DNA of 64,000 nt from Rhodococcus rhodnii (lineage in GTDB: Bacteria; Actinomycetota; Actinomycetes; Mycobacteriales; Pseudonocardiaceae): contig JOAA01000021.1 in the NCBI GenBank assembly GCA_000720375.1, positions 228,628 to 292,627 on the forward strand, written 5' to 3'. The notes under the pieces were generated by a model. The model ran no database searches. It was not told where the DNA came from and saw only the letters and a program-made list of their open reading frames with translations. The position numbers and the translations under genes were made by a program. This document shows positions 26,254 to 35,191 of the stretch, piece by piece. How positions within the stretch are numbered: position 1 is the stretch's first letter; each line of letters starts with the position of its first letter.

Positions 26254-26288
26254 ATGGTCAACGGACGGCAAGTCCGTGCTCTGACCAT
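26254..26288. promoter_or_regulatory. Nested inverted repeat, candidate Lrp/AsnC operator
   Basis: Outer arms ATGGTCA (26254-26260) and TGACCAT (26282-26288) enclose inner arms ACGGAC (26261-26266) and GTCCGT (26272-26277) around GGCAA. Both pairs are perfect. The site lies in the divergent promoter of the Lrp and MFS genes, as expected for an auto-regulated Lrp box. Confidence 0.5.
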
Positions 26289-26324
26289 TCGAAACGCCCC
26301 GCCACCTGCATACCATCGTCAACC

Positions 26325-27494
26325 ATGGAACTGGGGATCAGCACTCGTCGCCGCGCGATGTCGGCGCTTTTCGCCACTGTGGCGTTGATGAACACCGCGC
26401 AGGTGCTCTCGAACACCGCCGGGACTTTGATCGCTGTCGAGACGAGCGGACCGGAAACCAGCGGTCTGCCCGGTGCTGCCGGTGTCATCGGCACCGCGGT
26501 GGGCGCTCTGTTATCGGGTGCGCTGACCGCACGGCATGGCAGACGGTTCGCCTTGCTTGTGGGATACGGATCCGCCACCGCGGGTGCGCTCGCCGCGTCG
26601 ATCGGCGCCATCGCGGGTTCGTTGCTCCTGTTGCTGGCAGGCCTGTTGGTGCTTGGTCTCGGCAATGGCGCTGCTCAGCTGTCCCGTTATCTCGCGGCGG
26701 ACATGTACCCGGAGGAGCGCAAGGGTTTCGCGCTGTCGTCGGTGGTGTGGGCGGGCACGGTCGGTGCGCTGACCGGGCCTTTGCTGATCGCACCGACGGC
26801 GCACGCCGCGAACGTGCTTGACCTGCCCGACCTTTCCGGCCCGATCATCGTCGCGGGCCTGGCGGTCGCGTTGGCCGCGGTGTCGTCGTTCATCCTGCCG
26901 CCGGACGAGGTCGTTCAGTCCACGAAACCCGAGGGCTGGGCGGTATTCCGGCGTCCGGCGCTGCGGCTGCCGTTGGCTGCCATGGTGGCCGCGCAGATCA
27001 CGATGGTCGCGGTCATGACGATGACGCCTCCGCAACTGCATCACCTCGGTCACGGCCTTGATGTCGTCGGCTGGATCCTGAGTGCGCACATCTTCGGGAT
27101 GTTCGCGCTGTCCCCGATAACCGGCCGGATCGCCGACCGCATCGGCGGGCGGCGCACCATCGCGTGCGGAATCGGCGTTCTCGCCGCGGCGACCGCGCTG
27201 GCCATCGCTCTGCCCACGTCGCACACGGTCGGTCTGCCGATTTCCCTCTTCCTGCTGGGTTACGGGTGGAACTTGATGTTGGTCGGCGGCAGCAGCCTGC
27301 TCAGCACGATGGTGCAGACCCGTGCGAAGGGCGCGATCGACGCGGTGATCTGGGGTTCGTCGGCGTTCGCGAGCGTCGGATCCGGTCACCTGTTCGGCCA
27401 AGGCGGTTATCCGCTCGTCGCCGGGGTGGCCGGAATCCTCGCGTTGCTGCCGGTGCTCCTGCTGGTCAAACGTGACGCAGAAACCACTGGGTGA
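26325..27494 (+). CDS. MFS transporter
   Basis: 389 aa, 12 predicted helices. It carries the GALTARHGRRFALLVGY type loop 2-3 motif (GxLxxRxGRR) near residue 65 and the second copy ITGRIADRIGGRR in the C-half. It is a proton-coupled efflux pump by family. Divergent from an Lrp regulator. It converges on the alpha/beta hydrolase of the metallophore-like operon (29-nt overlap), so it could export that operon's product; this is only positional inference. Confidence 0.9.
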   Translation: MELGISTRRRAMSALFATVALMNTAQVLSNTAGTLIAVETSGPETSGLPGAAGVIGTAVGALLSGALTARHGRRFALLVGYGSATAGALAASIGAIAGSLLLLLAGLLVLGLGNGAAQLSRYLAADMYPEERKGFALSSVVWAGTVGALTGPLLIAPTAHAANVLDLPDLSGPIIVAGLAVALAAVSSFILPPDEVVQSTKPEGWAVFRRPALRLPLAAMVAAQITMVAVMTMTPPQLHHLGHGLDVVGWILSAHIFGMFALSPITGRIADRIGGRRTIACGIGVLAAATALAIALPTSHTVGLPISLFLLGYGWNLMLVGGSSLLSTMVQTRAKGAIDAVIWGSSAFASVGSGHLFGQGGYPLVAGVAGILALLPVLLLVKRDAETTG

Positions 27495-28248
27495 TTCGTT
27501 CGTCGACCGTTTTCGTGACGGGCCACTGCGGTGCCGGTTCGATGCCGGGCTCGTCGGCGAGCGGGTGCGCCAGATCCGGGATAGTCGCGAGTTCGGCGTT
27601 CGGCAGCGCGTCGACGAGCTGTTTGGCGTCGGCACGGAAGTCCGGATAGTCCTCGTCACCGCTGACCACAAGCACCGGTGTGGCGCCGATTTCCCCTGCG
27701 CGAGCCACGAAGTCGAGAGCGTCCGCCGCGGCGGCGGATTCCTCGGTCCACGGGTAAGGGTTGCCCCAGACACTTTCGACGAGGCTCACGCCCGTGCGGA
27801 CCCGGATCAACCCGTTGACGATCGCCGCGGCATTGACCTCGACCTTGGTCAGGTTCTGCAGGACGACAGCTGCACCAAGGGATCCGCCGAGCGCGAGCAG
27901 TGGTCCGTCACCAATGGACAGTTGACTTCGGACGGCAGCAAGAGCCGCGGGGAACTCGTCGACGGCCAGGCGGACGAACAGTGCGAAGTACTCCATCACC
28001 GGGTCGCGCTGGGCACGCTCGAGGATGGCGTCCATGCTGCCGTTGATCATCCGGGCTCCGCAGAAAGGCAGCCCGAAGTGCACGCGCCAGGCGGGGAGGT
28101 CATTCAGCGGCAGTGCCGCGGCGAACGCGGCGTTCGTGCGCGGTGCGTCCATCATGTGCCATGACACCAGCAAGGCGTCAGTTTCGACAGATGGCGGCAA
28201 CGCTGTGTACGGCACGCCTGCTGCCGTGCCCGTGATCGGCTCACCCAT
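27466..28248 (-). CDS. Alpha/beta hydrolase, last gene of the metallophore-like operon
   Basis: 260 aa. Nucleophile elbow ALGGSLGAAVVL near 120 (GGSLG), acid in VVSGDEDYPDF near 205, His in IPDLAHPLADEP near 232. No signal peptide. It starts 9 nt after the ATP-grasp gene on the same strand, so it is the last member of the operon. By analogy with esterases of siderophore clusters it could release metal from an imported complex or trim the product; not shown by sequence. Confidence 0.78.
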   Translation of the reverse strand: MGEPITGTAAGVPYTALPPSVETDALLVSWHMMDAPRTNAAFAAALPLNDLPAWRVHFGLPFCGARMINGSMDAILERAQRDPVMEYFALFVRLAVDEFPAALAAVRSQLSIGDGPLLALGGSLGAAVVLQNLTKVEVNAAAIVNGLIRVRTGVSLVESVWGNPYPWTEESAAAADALDFVARAGEIGATPVLVVSGDEDYPDFRADAKQLVDALPNAELATIPDLAHPLADEPGIEPAPQWPVTKTVDERITQWFLRHV

Positions 28249-28257
28249 GCCGTCACC

Positions 28258-29430
28258 CTAGTGAGGTTCGGACGCCGGGACGTCCGATTTTGCTGATGGC
28301 GAAACCACGGCCGCCGCGGCCAGGGCCCGGTGCATGGCCAGTTCCGCGGTCGGCCCTTCGGCCAGCACGATGCCGACGCACCCGCGCTGATCAGTCAGGT
28401 GGTCGATCCGGTCACCCACCGCTTTCGTCGGGTACCACTCGGGTTTCCCCGGACAGGAGGCCAACTGGTCAAGGCCTTCGATCGTCTCGAGGACACCTTG
28501 CCCGGTGGGGTAAACGAGCGCGAACGCCACCGCAGGTCCGGTCGCCTCCGCGTCGTCAAGCAGACTGGGTGCCTTGCCGAGCGCCATATCGATCATCGAC
28601 TCGTACACATTCGTCCCGAGTGCGCGGCACAAAGCCTCGCCCACAAGGGCACCGCCGATCCGAGGGTTGATTTCGACGAGTTGCGGACCGTCCACACTGA
28701 ACACGAATTCGATGTGGGCGAAGCCTTGCTCGTAGTCGACGGCGTCCAGCACACGGCTGGCCCAGGACGCCAACTCGGCTTCGATCTCCTGCGGGAAGGC
28801 GACCGGGAAAGCCGCTGCGTCCTCGCGTACTCCGGTCACTTGGCGGCTGAGCACGCCGAGCAGCCGCGTCCGTCCTTCCCAAGTGATCGTCTCGGCGCTG
28901 TAGACGGGGCCCGCGAAAAACGGCTCGGCGAACAGTCGGCCTTTGAGGTCACTGTCCGCGGCCTCATCCAGCGCGGCCTGGAGTTCCTCCGGAGTCCGTA
29001 CCAGCCATACGTTCCGCGAGGACGTGCCCGCGGAATCCTTGAGCACAGCCGGAAGCGTGTTGCCGGGAGCCGGGCTCAAACCGTGCTCGTACAAGCGTTG
29101 CCGGACCTTCAGCTTGTCCCGCAGGAACTGAGCCGACGCGACGGTCCGCCCGGGAAGCCCGAACTGGGCCGTCAACTCGGCACCGGGGACAAACCAGGTG
29201 TCGGTCGAGTTGATCAGCCCGTGCAGGTCCGGAATCTCTTTGAGGACCGCCGCGCAAGCCGCCGTGTCCGTGGTGTCGACATCGATGACGTCCAGTGACA
29301 GCCGGGACAGTTCATGCCGGTAGATCTCCCGTACGCCGGTCAACAGGCACAACCGCTCCCCTGCTTTGGCCGCGGCCCGGACCATGTGCCCGAGCCCGAA
29401 CGTAAGTGCCTCAAGGGCCACAATGGTCAT
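28258..29430 (-). CDS. ATP-grasp ligase (L-amino-acid ligase-like)
   Basis: 390 aa from ATG 29430, with GGAGGA 9 nt upstream; it overlaps the PLP-enzyme stop by ATGA. ATP-grasp core: AVLKDSAGTSSRNVWLV (lysine near 130), AEPFFAGPVYSAETI and the magnesium motif VEINPRIGG near 260 (ExN). It joins a carboxylate to an amine via acyl phosphate. Beside an SbnA-like enzyme it probably forms an amide or peptide bond with the amino acid made by that enzyme, as in small dipeptide or metallophore pathways. Confidence 0.85.
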   Translation of the reverse strand: MTIVALEALTFGLGHMVRAAAKAGERLCLLTGVREIYRHELSRLSLDVIDVDTTDTAACAAVLKEIPDLHGLINSTDTWFVPGAELTAQFGLPGRTVASAQFLRDKLKVRQRLYEHGLSPAPGNTLPAVLKDSAGTSSRNVWLVRTPEELQAALDEAADSDLKGRLFAEPFFAGPVYSAETITWEGRTRLLGVLSRQVTGVREDAAAFPVAFPQEIEAELASWASRVLDAVDYEQGFAHIEFVFSVDGPQLVEINPRIGGALVGEALCRALGTNVYESMIDMALGKAPSLLDDAEATGPAVAFALVYPTGQGVLETIEGLDQLASCPGKPEWYPTKAVGDRIDHLTDQRGCVGIVLAEGPTAELAMHRALAAAAVVSPSAKSDVPASEPH

Positions 29431-30455
29431 GAGGCTTGTTCCTCCTGTCGGACAACCGGCCACGGACGACGCTGCCACTCCATCACCGACCAAGGCATGG
29501 CCAAGTCGTCGAGTGAAGTGATCTCCAACGGGCGCAACGACTCCACGTCCAGGGCTTCCTCGTGCCTGGCGAACACACGGTCCACATAGCGGTGTCCCGT
29601 GTCGGCGCCGATCACCAAGTGAGTGCGATCCGGGTTACGCCTTGCCTCCCACTCCGCGACGAGATACGCGGCCCCGGTCGACAGACCGGCGAAGACCGCG
29701 TGGTCCCGGAGCAGCCCGATCGTTCCGGCCATGGCATGCCGGAAATCCACCCAGTGCAAGCAGTCGTACAGGTGGTGCCGGACGTTGTCGAACCAGATCG
29801 AACTGCCGATCCCGGCAATGATCGCCTCCGGATCGGTGAACCCGTCACTGCCGAACGTGATACTGCCGAACGGCTGCAACCCCAGCAGCCGCACGGACGG
29901 ATCGGTTGCCCGCAAGGCCTCGACGAGCCCGCCGGTCGACGCTCCCGTGCCGACCGCGCCGACGACCGTGAGCGGCCCGGTCACCGCCTCCGAAACGAGA
30001 GCGGCGAAGTGCTTGTAGCCCTCGTAGTGCACGCTGTCGTGGTATTGCCGCATCCAGTGCACGTCCGGGCGCTGCGCCAGCAGTTGGTGGACGCGGTGTA
30101 CCCGGCGCTCCTGGTCAAGCCGCAACGACTGGGATGGCGGCATCTGATCCACGGTCGCGCCAAGGACTTCCAGCTGTGCCCGCATGGCCGCGTCCACAGT
30201 GGTCGATGCCACGATGTGACACTTGAGTCCGTACCGGTGACACGCCATGGCCAAGGCCAGTGCGTAAATGCCGCTTGAACTGTCCACCAGGGTCTGTCCT
30301 GCTCGGACGACTCCGCGATCGAGCAGCGTCCGGACCGCACCAAGGGCCGCGTAGACCTTCATGGTCTCGAACCTGGCCAGGATGATGTTGTCCCGTAACC
30401 GGATCAGGTCGGGTGCCTTGATCGCGTCGGTGATGTGCTCGTGCACCAGGTTCAT
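29427..30455 (-). CDS. SbnA-like PLP-dependent cysteine-synthase-family enzyme
   Basis: 342 aa, fold type II. The likely PLP lysine is K33 in FETMKVYAALG, replacing the usual NPGGSMKD box, so the N-terminus is condensed. The phosphate loop is VGTGASTGG near 170, and the segments GSITFG, GIGSSIWFD and VFAGLSTGAA match the order seen in SbnA (O-phosphoserine + glutamate condensation to a 2,3-diaminopropionate precursor). No SbnB partner is present. The product may be another beta-substituted amino acid. ATGA coupled on both sides. Confidence 0.8.
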   Translation of the reverse strand: MNLVHEHITDAIKAPDLIRLRDNIILARFETMKVYAALGAVRTLLDRGVVRAGQTLVDSSSGIYALALAMACHRYGLKCHIVASTTVDAAMRAQLEVLGATVDQMPPSQSLRLDQERRVHRVHQLLAQRPDVHWMRQYHDSVHYEGYKHFAALVSEAVTGPLTVVGAVGTGASTGGLVEALRATDPSVRLLGLQPFGSITFGSDGFTDPEAIIAGIGSSIWFDNVRHHLYDCLHWVDFRHAMAGTIGLLRDHAVFAGLSTGAAYLVAEWEARRNPDRTHLVIGADTGHRYVDRVFARHEEALDVESLRPLEITSLDDLAMPWSVMEWQRRPWPVVRQEEQAS

Positions 30456-31444
30456 CGGCCGACCGACCTGAGGTAGGCGGCGAAGTCCTCGGCGCCCTTG
30501 ACGTTACGCGGGCCACTCACGGCGTCCCCATAGGACATGACGAAGTAGCGCTTCTGCTGCACGGCCGGAACCGCCTGCAGTGCGGGCAGCGAATCGAGGA
30601 ACTTCTGTTTGTCCGCGGCGGGCTGGTCGGCGTAGTCGATGATGATGATCACGTCCGGCGCGGCCTGCACGACCGGCTCCCAGCCGACCGACGTCCAGCC
30701 CTTCGCCAAGTCCCCCAACACGTTGCGGCCACCCGCGGTCGCGATGATGTCGTTGGGCGCGGCGTGTTTGCCCGCGGTGTACGGCTGGTCCGTGCCGGAG
30801 TCGTAGACGAAGACCTTGGCCGGCTCGCCAGCCGGTTTGGACTGCTGAACCTTGGCCACGCGGCCCTTCAGGTCGGCGACCAACTCTGACGCACGCTTCT
30901 CGACCTTGAAGATCCTGCCGAGGTTCTCCAGATCCGCGTACAACGCCTCCAACGGCGGCACCTTGGTCTTCTTGTCGCCGAAGTTCCAGCAGGTCTCGGT
31001 GTGCAGGTAGCTGCGGATGCCGACCTGGTCGAGCAGGTGCGGGGTGATCCCGCGCTCCTCGCTGAACCCGGAACCCCAACCGGCGAACACCCAGTCCGCC
31101 TTGGCGTCGACCACGATCTCGCGGGTGATCCGGGACGTGCCCAGCCGCTGGACCTTCGTGTAGTCGTCTTTCCACGGCGATCCGGCGATGGACGGGTCGC
31201 CGAGTTTGTTCATCACGTAGCCGCGCATGCGATCCGCCAGGCCGAGCGAGAACATCTTCTCGGCCCCGCTGACGTCATAGGCGACCGGCCGTTGCGGCGT
31301 CGGATAGCTGATTTCCTGTCCGCAGTTGGTGATCGTGACCGGGGCGTTGGGGTCGGCGTTCTGTTGCGCTGTCTGTTGCTGCACAGTGGCGCCGCAGCCG
31401 GCGAGTAGCCCGGCGGCCAGGACAAGGGGCAGGATCTTGGTCAC
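30452..31444 (-). CDS. Iron-complex ABC transporter substrate-binding lipoprotein
   Basis: 330 aa. Lipobox LAGC with Cys at position 17 after a short signal. The Peripla_BP_2 fold follows, with the GTSRITREIVVDAKADWVFA region and the C-terminal VVQAAPDVIIIIDYAD strand typical of FepB/FhuD-type proteins. It captures a ferric or other metal chelate outside the membrane and hands it to the FecCD permease. It is coupled (ATGA) to FecE upstream and the PLP enzyme downstream. Confidence 0.9.
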   Translation of the reverse strand: MTKILPLVLAAGLLAGCGATVQQQTAQQNADPNAPVTITNCGQEISYPTPQRPVAYDVSGAEKMFSLGLADRMRGYVMNKLGDPSIAGSPWKDDYTKVQRLGTSRITREIVVDAKADWVFAGWGSGFSEERGITPHLLDQVGIRSYLHTETCWNFGDKKTKVPPLEALYADLENLGRIFKVEKRASELVADLKGRVAKVQQSKPAGEPAKVFVYDSGTDQPYTAGKHAAPNDIIATAGGRNVLGDLAKGWTSVGWEPVVQAAPDVIIIIDYADQPAADKQKFLDSLPALQAVPAVQQKRYFVMSYGDAVSGPRNVKGAEDFAAYLRSVGR

Positions 31445-32214
31445 GCTCTCTCCTTGAGGTCATAAAGCAACTGCGGGACACCGGTTTTGGGATGCGAGAC
31501 GATCGTCGCGTCGACACCGAAGACCTTGCGGACGAGTTGGGGCGTGAGTACGTCGATCGGCGCTCCGGCAGCGACGAGTTCGCCTTGCGCGAGCACACCG
31601 AGGTGGTCGCACGCGGCGGCCGCGAGATTCAGGTCGTGAATCGCCACCAGGACGGTCAGCCCGGATTTGCGCAGGAACGACAGCAGTTCCACCTGGTGCC
31701 GGACGTCCAGGTGGTTCGTCGGCTCGTCGAGTACGAGCACCCTGGGTTCCTGCACGAGCGCTCGCGCGATGAACACGCGTTGCCGTTCGCCGCCTGACAA
31801 GGTCAGGATGCTGCGGTCTTTGAGGTGCAGGACATCGGTCTGTGCCATGGCTTCCCGGCACAGGTCGTACTCCTTCGCCGACAACGCCTCGTTTCCGCGC
31901 AGGTGCGGAGTCCGGCCAAGGGCAACCACTTCCGAGACCGTAAAGTCCAGATCCGTGTGATTGTCCTGGGTGAGCGCGGCGACGTGCTTCGCGTTCTCCC
32001 GCAGCGTCAAGCTTGCGATGTCCGTGCCGTCCAGGAACACGGCTCCAGCACTGGGCGTCAGTGCCCGGTAGACGCATCGCAACGCAGTGGACTTGCCGCT
32101 TCCGTTGGGGCCGACCAGTCCGACGATCTGCCCCGAATCGGCCTCCAAGTGCAGGTCGCGGATCAGGGATTTCCCGGCGATCTCGACCGAGACGCCGGTC
32201 AGCGAGATGTCCAT
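31441..32214 (-). CDS. Iron-complex ABC transporter ATP-binding protein (FecE-like)
   Basis: 257 aa. Walker A GPNGSGKST near 38, signature LSGGERQRV near 138, Walker B VLVLDEPTNHLD, H-loop IHDLN. Drives uptake of a metal chelate together with the FecCD permease and the binding lipoprotein. The start overlaps the permease stop (TGATG) and its stop overlaps the lipoprotein start. Confidence 0.93.
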   Translation of the reverse strand: MDISLTGVSVEIAGKSLIRDLHLEADSGQIVGLVGPNGSGKSTALRCVYRALTPSAGAVFLDGTDIASLTLRENAKHVAALTQDNHTDLDFTVSEVVALGRTPHLRGNEALSAKEYDLCREAMAQTDVLHLKDRSILTLSGGERQRVFIARALVQEPRVLVLDEPTNHLDVRHQVELLSFLRKSGLTVLVAIHDLNLAAAACDHLGVLAQGELVAAGAPIDVLTPQLVRKVFGVDATIVSHPKTGVPQLLYDLKERA

Positions 32215-33254
32215 CAGCGGCCCCCGAACAGGTATCCACGGCGGCGCATCAACGTGATGAACACCGGCACACCGATCACGGCCGTGATCACACCGAGCGG
32301 CAGTTCTTCCGGCGCCACCAGCGTTCTGGCCACCAGGTCGGTCCAGACCATGAACACCGCACCCGCCAGCGGCGCCACCGCGAGCACCCGTCGATGCCCC
32401 GACCCGACCACGATCCGGACCAGGTGTGGCATCACGAGCCCGACGAACCCGACTGCTCCGCTCACCGCGACGAGCAACCCGGTCACCGCGGCGGTGAGCA
32501 CGAACAGCCAGCGCCTCAACCGCACGGCGTCCACGCCCAGGCTTGCCGCCGTCTCGTCGCCCATCGCGAGCACATCCAGGGGCCTGCTGTTGCGCAGCAA
32601 CACAATCATCGCCAGCAGCACGGCAACTCCCGCGATCGGCAGGGATCCCCAGTTGGCTCCGCCAAGGCTGCCCATCAGCCAGAACAGCACCGTCCGCGCT
32701 GCTTGGCCGTCCGGAGCCAGGAACACGAGCACACTCATCACGGCCTGAAACCCGTACGCCAGAGCGATTCCGGTCAGCACGAGTCTGAGCGGCGTGAGTC
32801 CGGCCTTGCTCATGGCCGCGACGTAGACCAGGACCGATGCACCGAGCGCACCCAGGAACGCCGCTGCGGACAACGCGTAGACGCCCAAGCTCGCGAAGAC
32901 ACCGAACACGACCACTGCGGTCGCGCCAACCGATGCGCCCGACGAGATGCCCAGGACGAACGGATCCGCCAAGGCGTTGCGTACCAACGCTTGAATCACC
33001 ACGCCGACAACGCTCAGCCCGGCTCCGACCAGCACGGCCAGCAGCACGCGCGGTGTCCGGACCTCCCACACGATCGTGTAGCTGGACAGTTCGTCGGCGG
33101 TGATCGTGCCACCGGTCAGCGCGGCTTTCAGATAGCGCAGCACTTCGTCGACCGGGACGACCGTCGGGCCCAGCGCGATGCCCGCGGCGATCGACACGAT
33201 CAGGGTGATGGACAGGGTCAGCAGGACCGGGACCAGCCGGACCCGTTCACTCAC
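32214..33254 (-). CDS. FecCD-type iron-complex ABC permease
   Basis: 346 aa from a GTG at 33254 that overlaps the methyltransferase stop; a TTG at 33272 is another option. Ten hydrophobic helices and the family segments ALVRNALADPFVLGISSGAS and GFVGLVMPHLVRI. Only one permease gene is present, so the channel is probably a homodimer. It is the second gene of the seven-gene operon. Confidence 0.92.
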   Translation of the reverse strand: MSERVRLVPVLLTLSITLIVSIAAGIALGPTVVPVDEVLRYLKAALTGGTITADELSSYTIVWEVRTPRVLLAVLVGAGLSVVGVVIQALVRNALADPFVLGISSGASVGATAVVVFGVFASLGVYALSAAAFLGALGASVLVYVAAMSKAGLTPLRLVLTGIALAYGFQAVMSVLVFLAPDGQAARTVLFWLMGSLGGANWGSLPIAGVAVLLAMIVLLRNSRPLDVLAMGDETAASLGVDAVRLRRWLFVLTAAVTGLLVAVSGAVGFVGLVMPHLVRIVVGSGHRRVLAVAPLAGAVFMVWTDLVARTLVAPEELPLGVITAVIGVPVFITLMRRRGYLFGGR

Positions 33255-33975
33255 GCCGGTAGCCACGAACAATCAACCGTTTGGCGTGGTTGTCATAGGG
33301 TTCGCCGTCGAAGTCGCCGAAACACTCGACGTCCTGGAAACCGGCTTCGGTCACCAGGGCCTTGAGCTCGGCAGCGCTGTAGATGAAGCACTCGATCACC
33401 GCGTGTCTGGCTGTCTCGCCTCTGATCAGCGTCCAGTCGGTGCGCAACCGGGTCCAGTCGTCGAGGATCGTGTCGCGCATGACGACGTAACCACCTTCGA
33501 CGTCAACGGATTTCGGCCTGCCGACCCAGCTCGCGAGCACCTCCTTGCCCAGGACGTCGAGGATCAGCTGGCCGTTCTTGGCCAATGAGGTGTGCGCGTT
33601 GCGCAGGACCTGGAAGTTGTCCTCGGCTTCGGCGAAGTACCCGAAGCTGGTGAACACGTTGAGGGCCACGTCGAACTGACCTTGCCGGGTGAACTCCAGC
33701 ATGTCCTCGCAGATCAGTTCCGCTTCCGGGCAACGGGCTTTGGCGTGCTCGAGCATGACCGGGCTCAGATCGACGCCGGTGACCCGATATCCGCGTCGCG
33801 CCAAGGGCAACAGCCACAGGCCAGGGCCACAACACAGGTCCAGTACGCGCGCGTTCCCGGCGAACTGGAGCAGCGGTGACGTGGTGACCAGGTCAGCGGC
33901 TTGCTTGGCCCGGCGCGGCGGGAACATCGTTTCGGCGAAGCCCGACCATAAATCGTCGTTCTCGTACCACCGCAT
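33247..33975 (-). CDS. Class I SAM-dependent methyltransferase, first gene of the metallophore-like operon
   Basis: 242 aa. SAM loop VLDLCCGPGLWLLPLARRGY near 43-62, acidic GVDLSP, and NVFTSFGYFAE. No signal peptide. GGGGGA precedes the ATG. It opens the operon containing iron-complex uptake, PLP and ATP-grasp genes, so it probably N- or O-methylates the small molecule made there. The substrate is not identifiable. Confidence 0.85.
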   Translation of the reverse strand: MRWYENDDLWSGFAETMFPPRRAKQAADLVTTSPLLQFAGNARVLDLCCGPGLWLLPLARRGYRVTGVDLSPVMLEHAKARCPEAELICEDMLEFTRQGQFDVALNVFTSFGYFAEAEDNFQVLRNAHTSLAKNGQLILDVLGKEVLASWVGRPKSVDVEGGYVVMRDTILDDWTRLRTDWTLIRGETARHAVIECFIYSAAELKALVTEAGFQDVECFGDFDGEPYDNHAKRLIVRGYRRE

Positions 33976-34060
33976 TCCCCCAGAGCCTCCCGCGCTCGTC
34001 CAGACTGGTTCCGGTGTAGGAGTCGGACGGCGCGGGCGGCTGGTTCCCGGGAGACCGCGA

Positions 34061-35191
34061 TTACTTCATCGCGGCGCCGACAAGCACCAGTCGCAGCGCC
34101 CGTTCGGTGGCGTCACGCAGCAGCTCAGCGGCATGATCGATGGCTTCGGCGAGCTGCACCGGGGCCGACAGAATTCCCGCGTACGCGTCGATTCCGGTGG
34201 CGTACGCGTGGTGCGCGCCGTCGCCGATCGTGCCGGCGAGGGCGATCACCGGCTTGCCGTGGCGTTTGGCGCGGGTGGCGACCTCGGCGGGGATCTTGCC
34301 GCGTGGTGTCTGGTAGTCGATCGCGCCTTCGGCCGTGATCACCAGGTCCGCTTGGGCCAGCCGGCTGTCCAGGTCGGTGTGGTCAAGCAGAACGTCGAAG
34401 CGCGGGACGAGTTTCGCACTCAGCGCGCCCGCGAGGCCCGCGCCCAGGCCGCCGGAGGCGCCACTGCCGGGCAACGACCGCAGGTCCAGACCACAGTGCC
34501 CGGCCAGCACGTCGGCCCAGCGGTCCATCGCGCCTGCCAGCATCCGGACCTGCTCTTGCGATGCGCCCTTCTGCGGGCCGAACACCTGGGAAACACTGCT
34601 CAACAGGTTGTACGGGTTGACCGCGGCGATGATCTCGGTGTCGCGCAGTCGGCTATCCAATGAGGACACATCGAGCTTCGCAGCCTGGCCGAGTGCGTAT
34701 CCGCCTGGGCCCACTGGCTGGGCATCAGCGTCCAGGATCCGGGCGCCGAGCGCTTCCAGGGCGCCCGCGCCACCGTCGCACGTGCCGGAATCGCCGCAGC
34801 CCACCAGGATCCTGCGGGCACCGTGGTCCATTGCCGCGCTGATGAGTTCGCCGACGCCATATGTCGTGGTCAGCCCGGGATCCCGATGTGATCTCGGCAC
34901 GAGCCGCAGGCCTGCCGCCGCGGCCATGTCGAGTGCGGCGGTGTGGTCGTCGAGCATCGCGACGTGTGCTGCCACGGGCAGGCCGACCGGGCCGGTCACA
35001 GTGACCGGGATGATCCGGCCGCCACGGGCCACGGCGAGCGCTTCGGCCGAGCCTTCTCCCCCGTCGACGAGCGGGATCTCGTCGATCACCGCGTCGGGTT
35101 CGACCCGCCGGATGCCTGCCGCGATCGCGGCGGCGACGGCCGGTGCGTCGAGCGATTCCTTGAAACCACTGGGAGCGACTGCGAACCTCAT
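34061..35191 (-). CDS. glxK: Glycerate kinase
   Basis: 376 aa from ATG 35191 (GGAGGTGTC just before). It starts with FAVAPSGFKESLDA and contains VDGGEGSAEAL near 43, GVGELISAAMDHGARRILVG near 120 and FGPQKGAS near 205, the hallmarks of the GarK/GlxK type-1 family. It phosphorylates D-glycerate with ATP, giving 2- or 3-phosphoglycerate. ATGA overlap with the SLC13 transporter indicates one operon, with the transporter probably importing glycerate. Confidence 0.92.
   Translation of the reverse strand: MRFAVAPSGFKESLDAPAVAAAIAAGIRRVEPDAVIDEIPLVDGGEGSAEALAVARGGRIIPVTVTGPVGLPVAAHVAMLDDHTAALDMAAAAGLRLVPRSHRDPGLTTTYGVGELISAAMDHGARRILVGCGDSGTCDGGAGALEALGARILDADAQPVGPGGYALGQAAKLDVSSLDSRLRDTEIIAAVNPYNLLSSVSQVFGPQKGASQEQVRMLAGAMDRWADVLAGHCGLDLRSLPGSGASGGLGAGLAGALSAKLVPRFDVLLDHTDLDSRLAQADLVITAEGAIDYQTPRGKIPAEVATRAKRHGKPVIALAGTIGDGAHHAYATGIDAYAGILSAPVQLAEAIDHAAELLRDATERALRLVLVGAAMK

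Noticed and set aside
33976..34060. Possible riboswitch (cobalamin type) upstream of the metallophore-like operon
   Set aside because: Some G/C-rich pairing is visible but the conserved cobalamin-box elements are not present, and the gap is too short.
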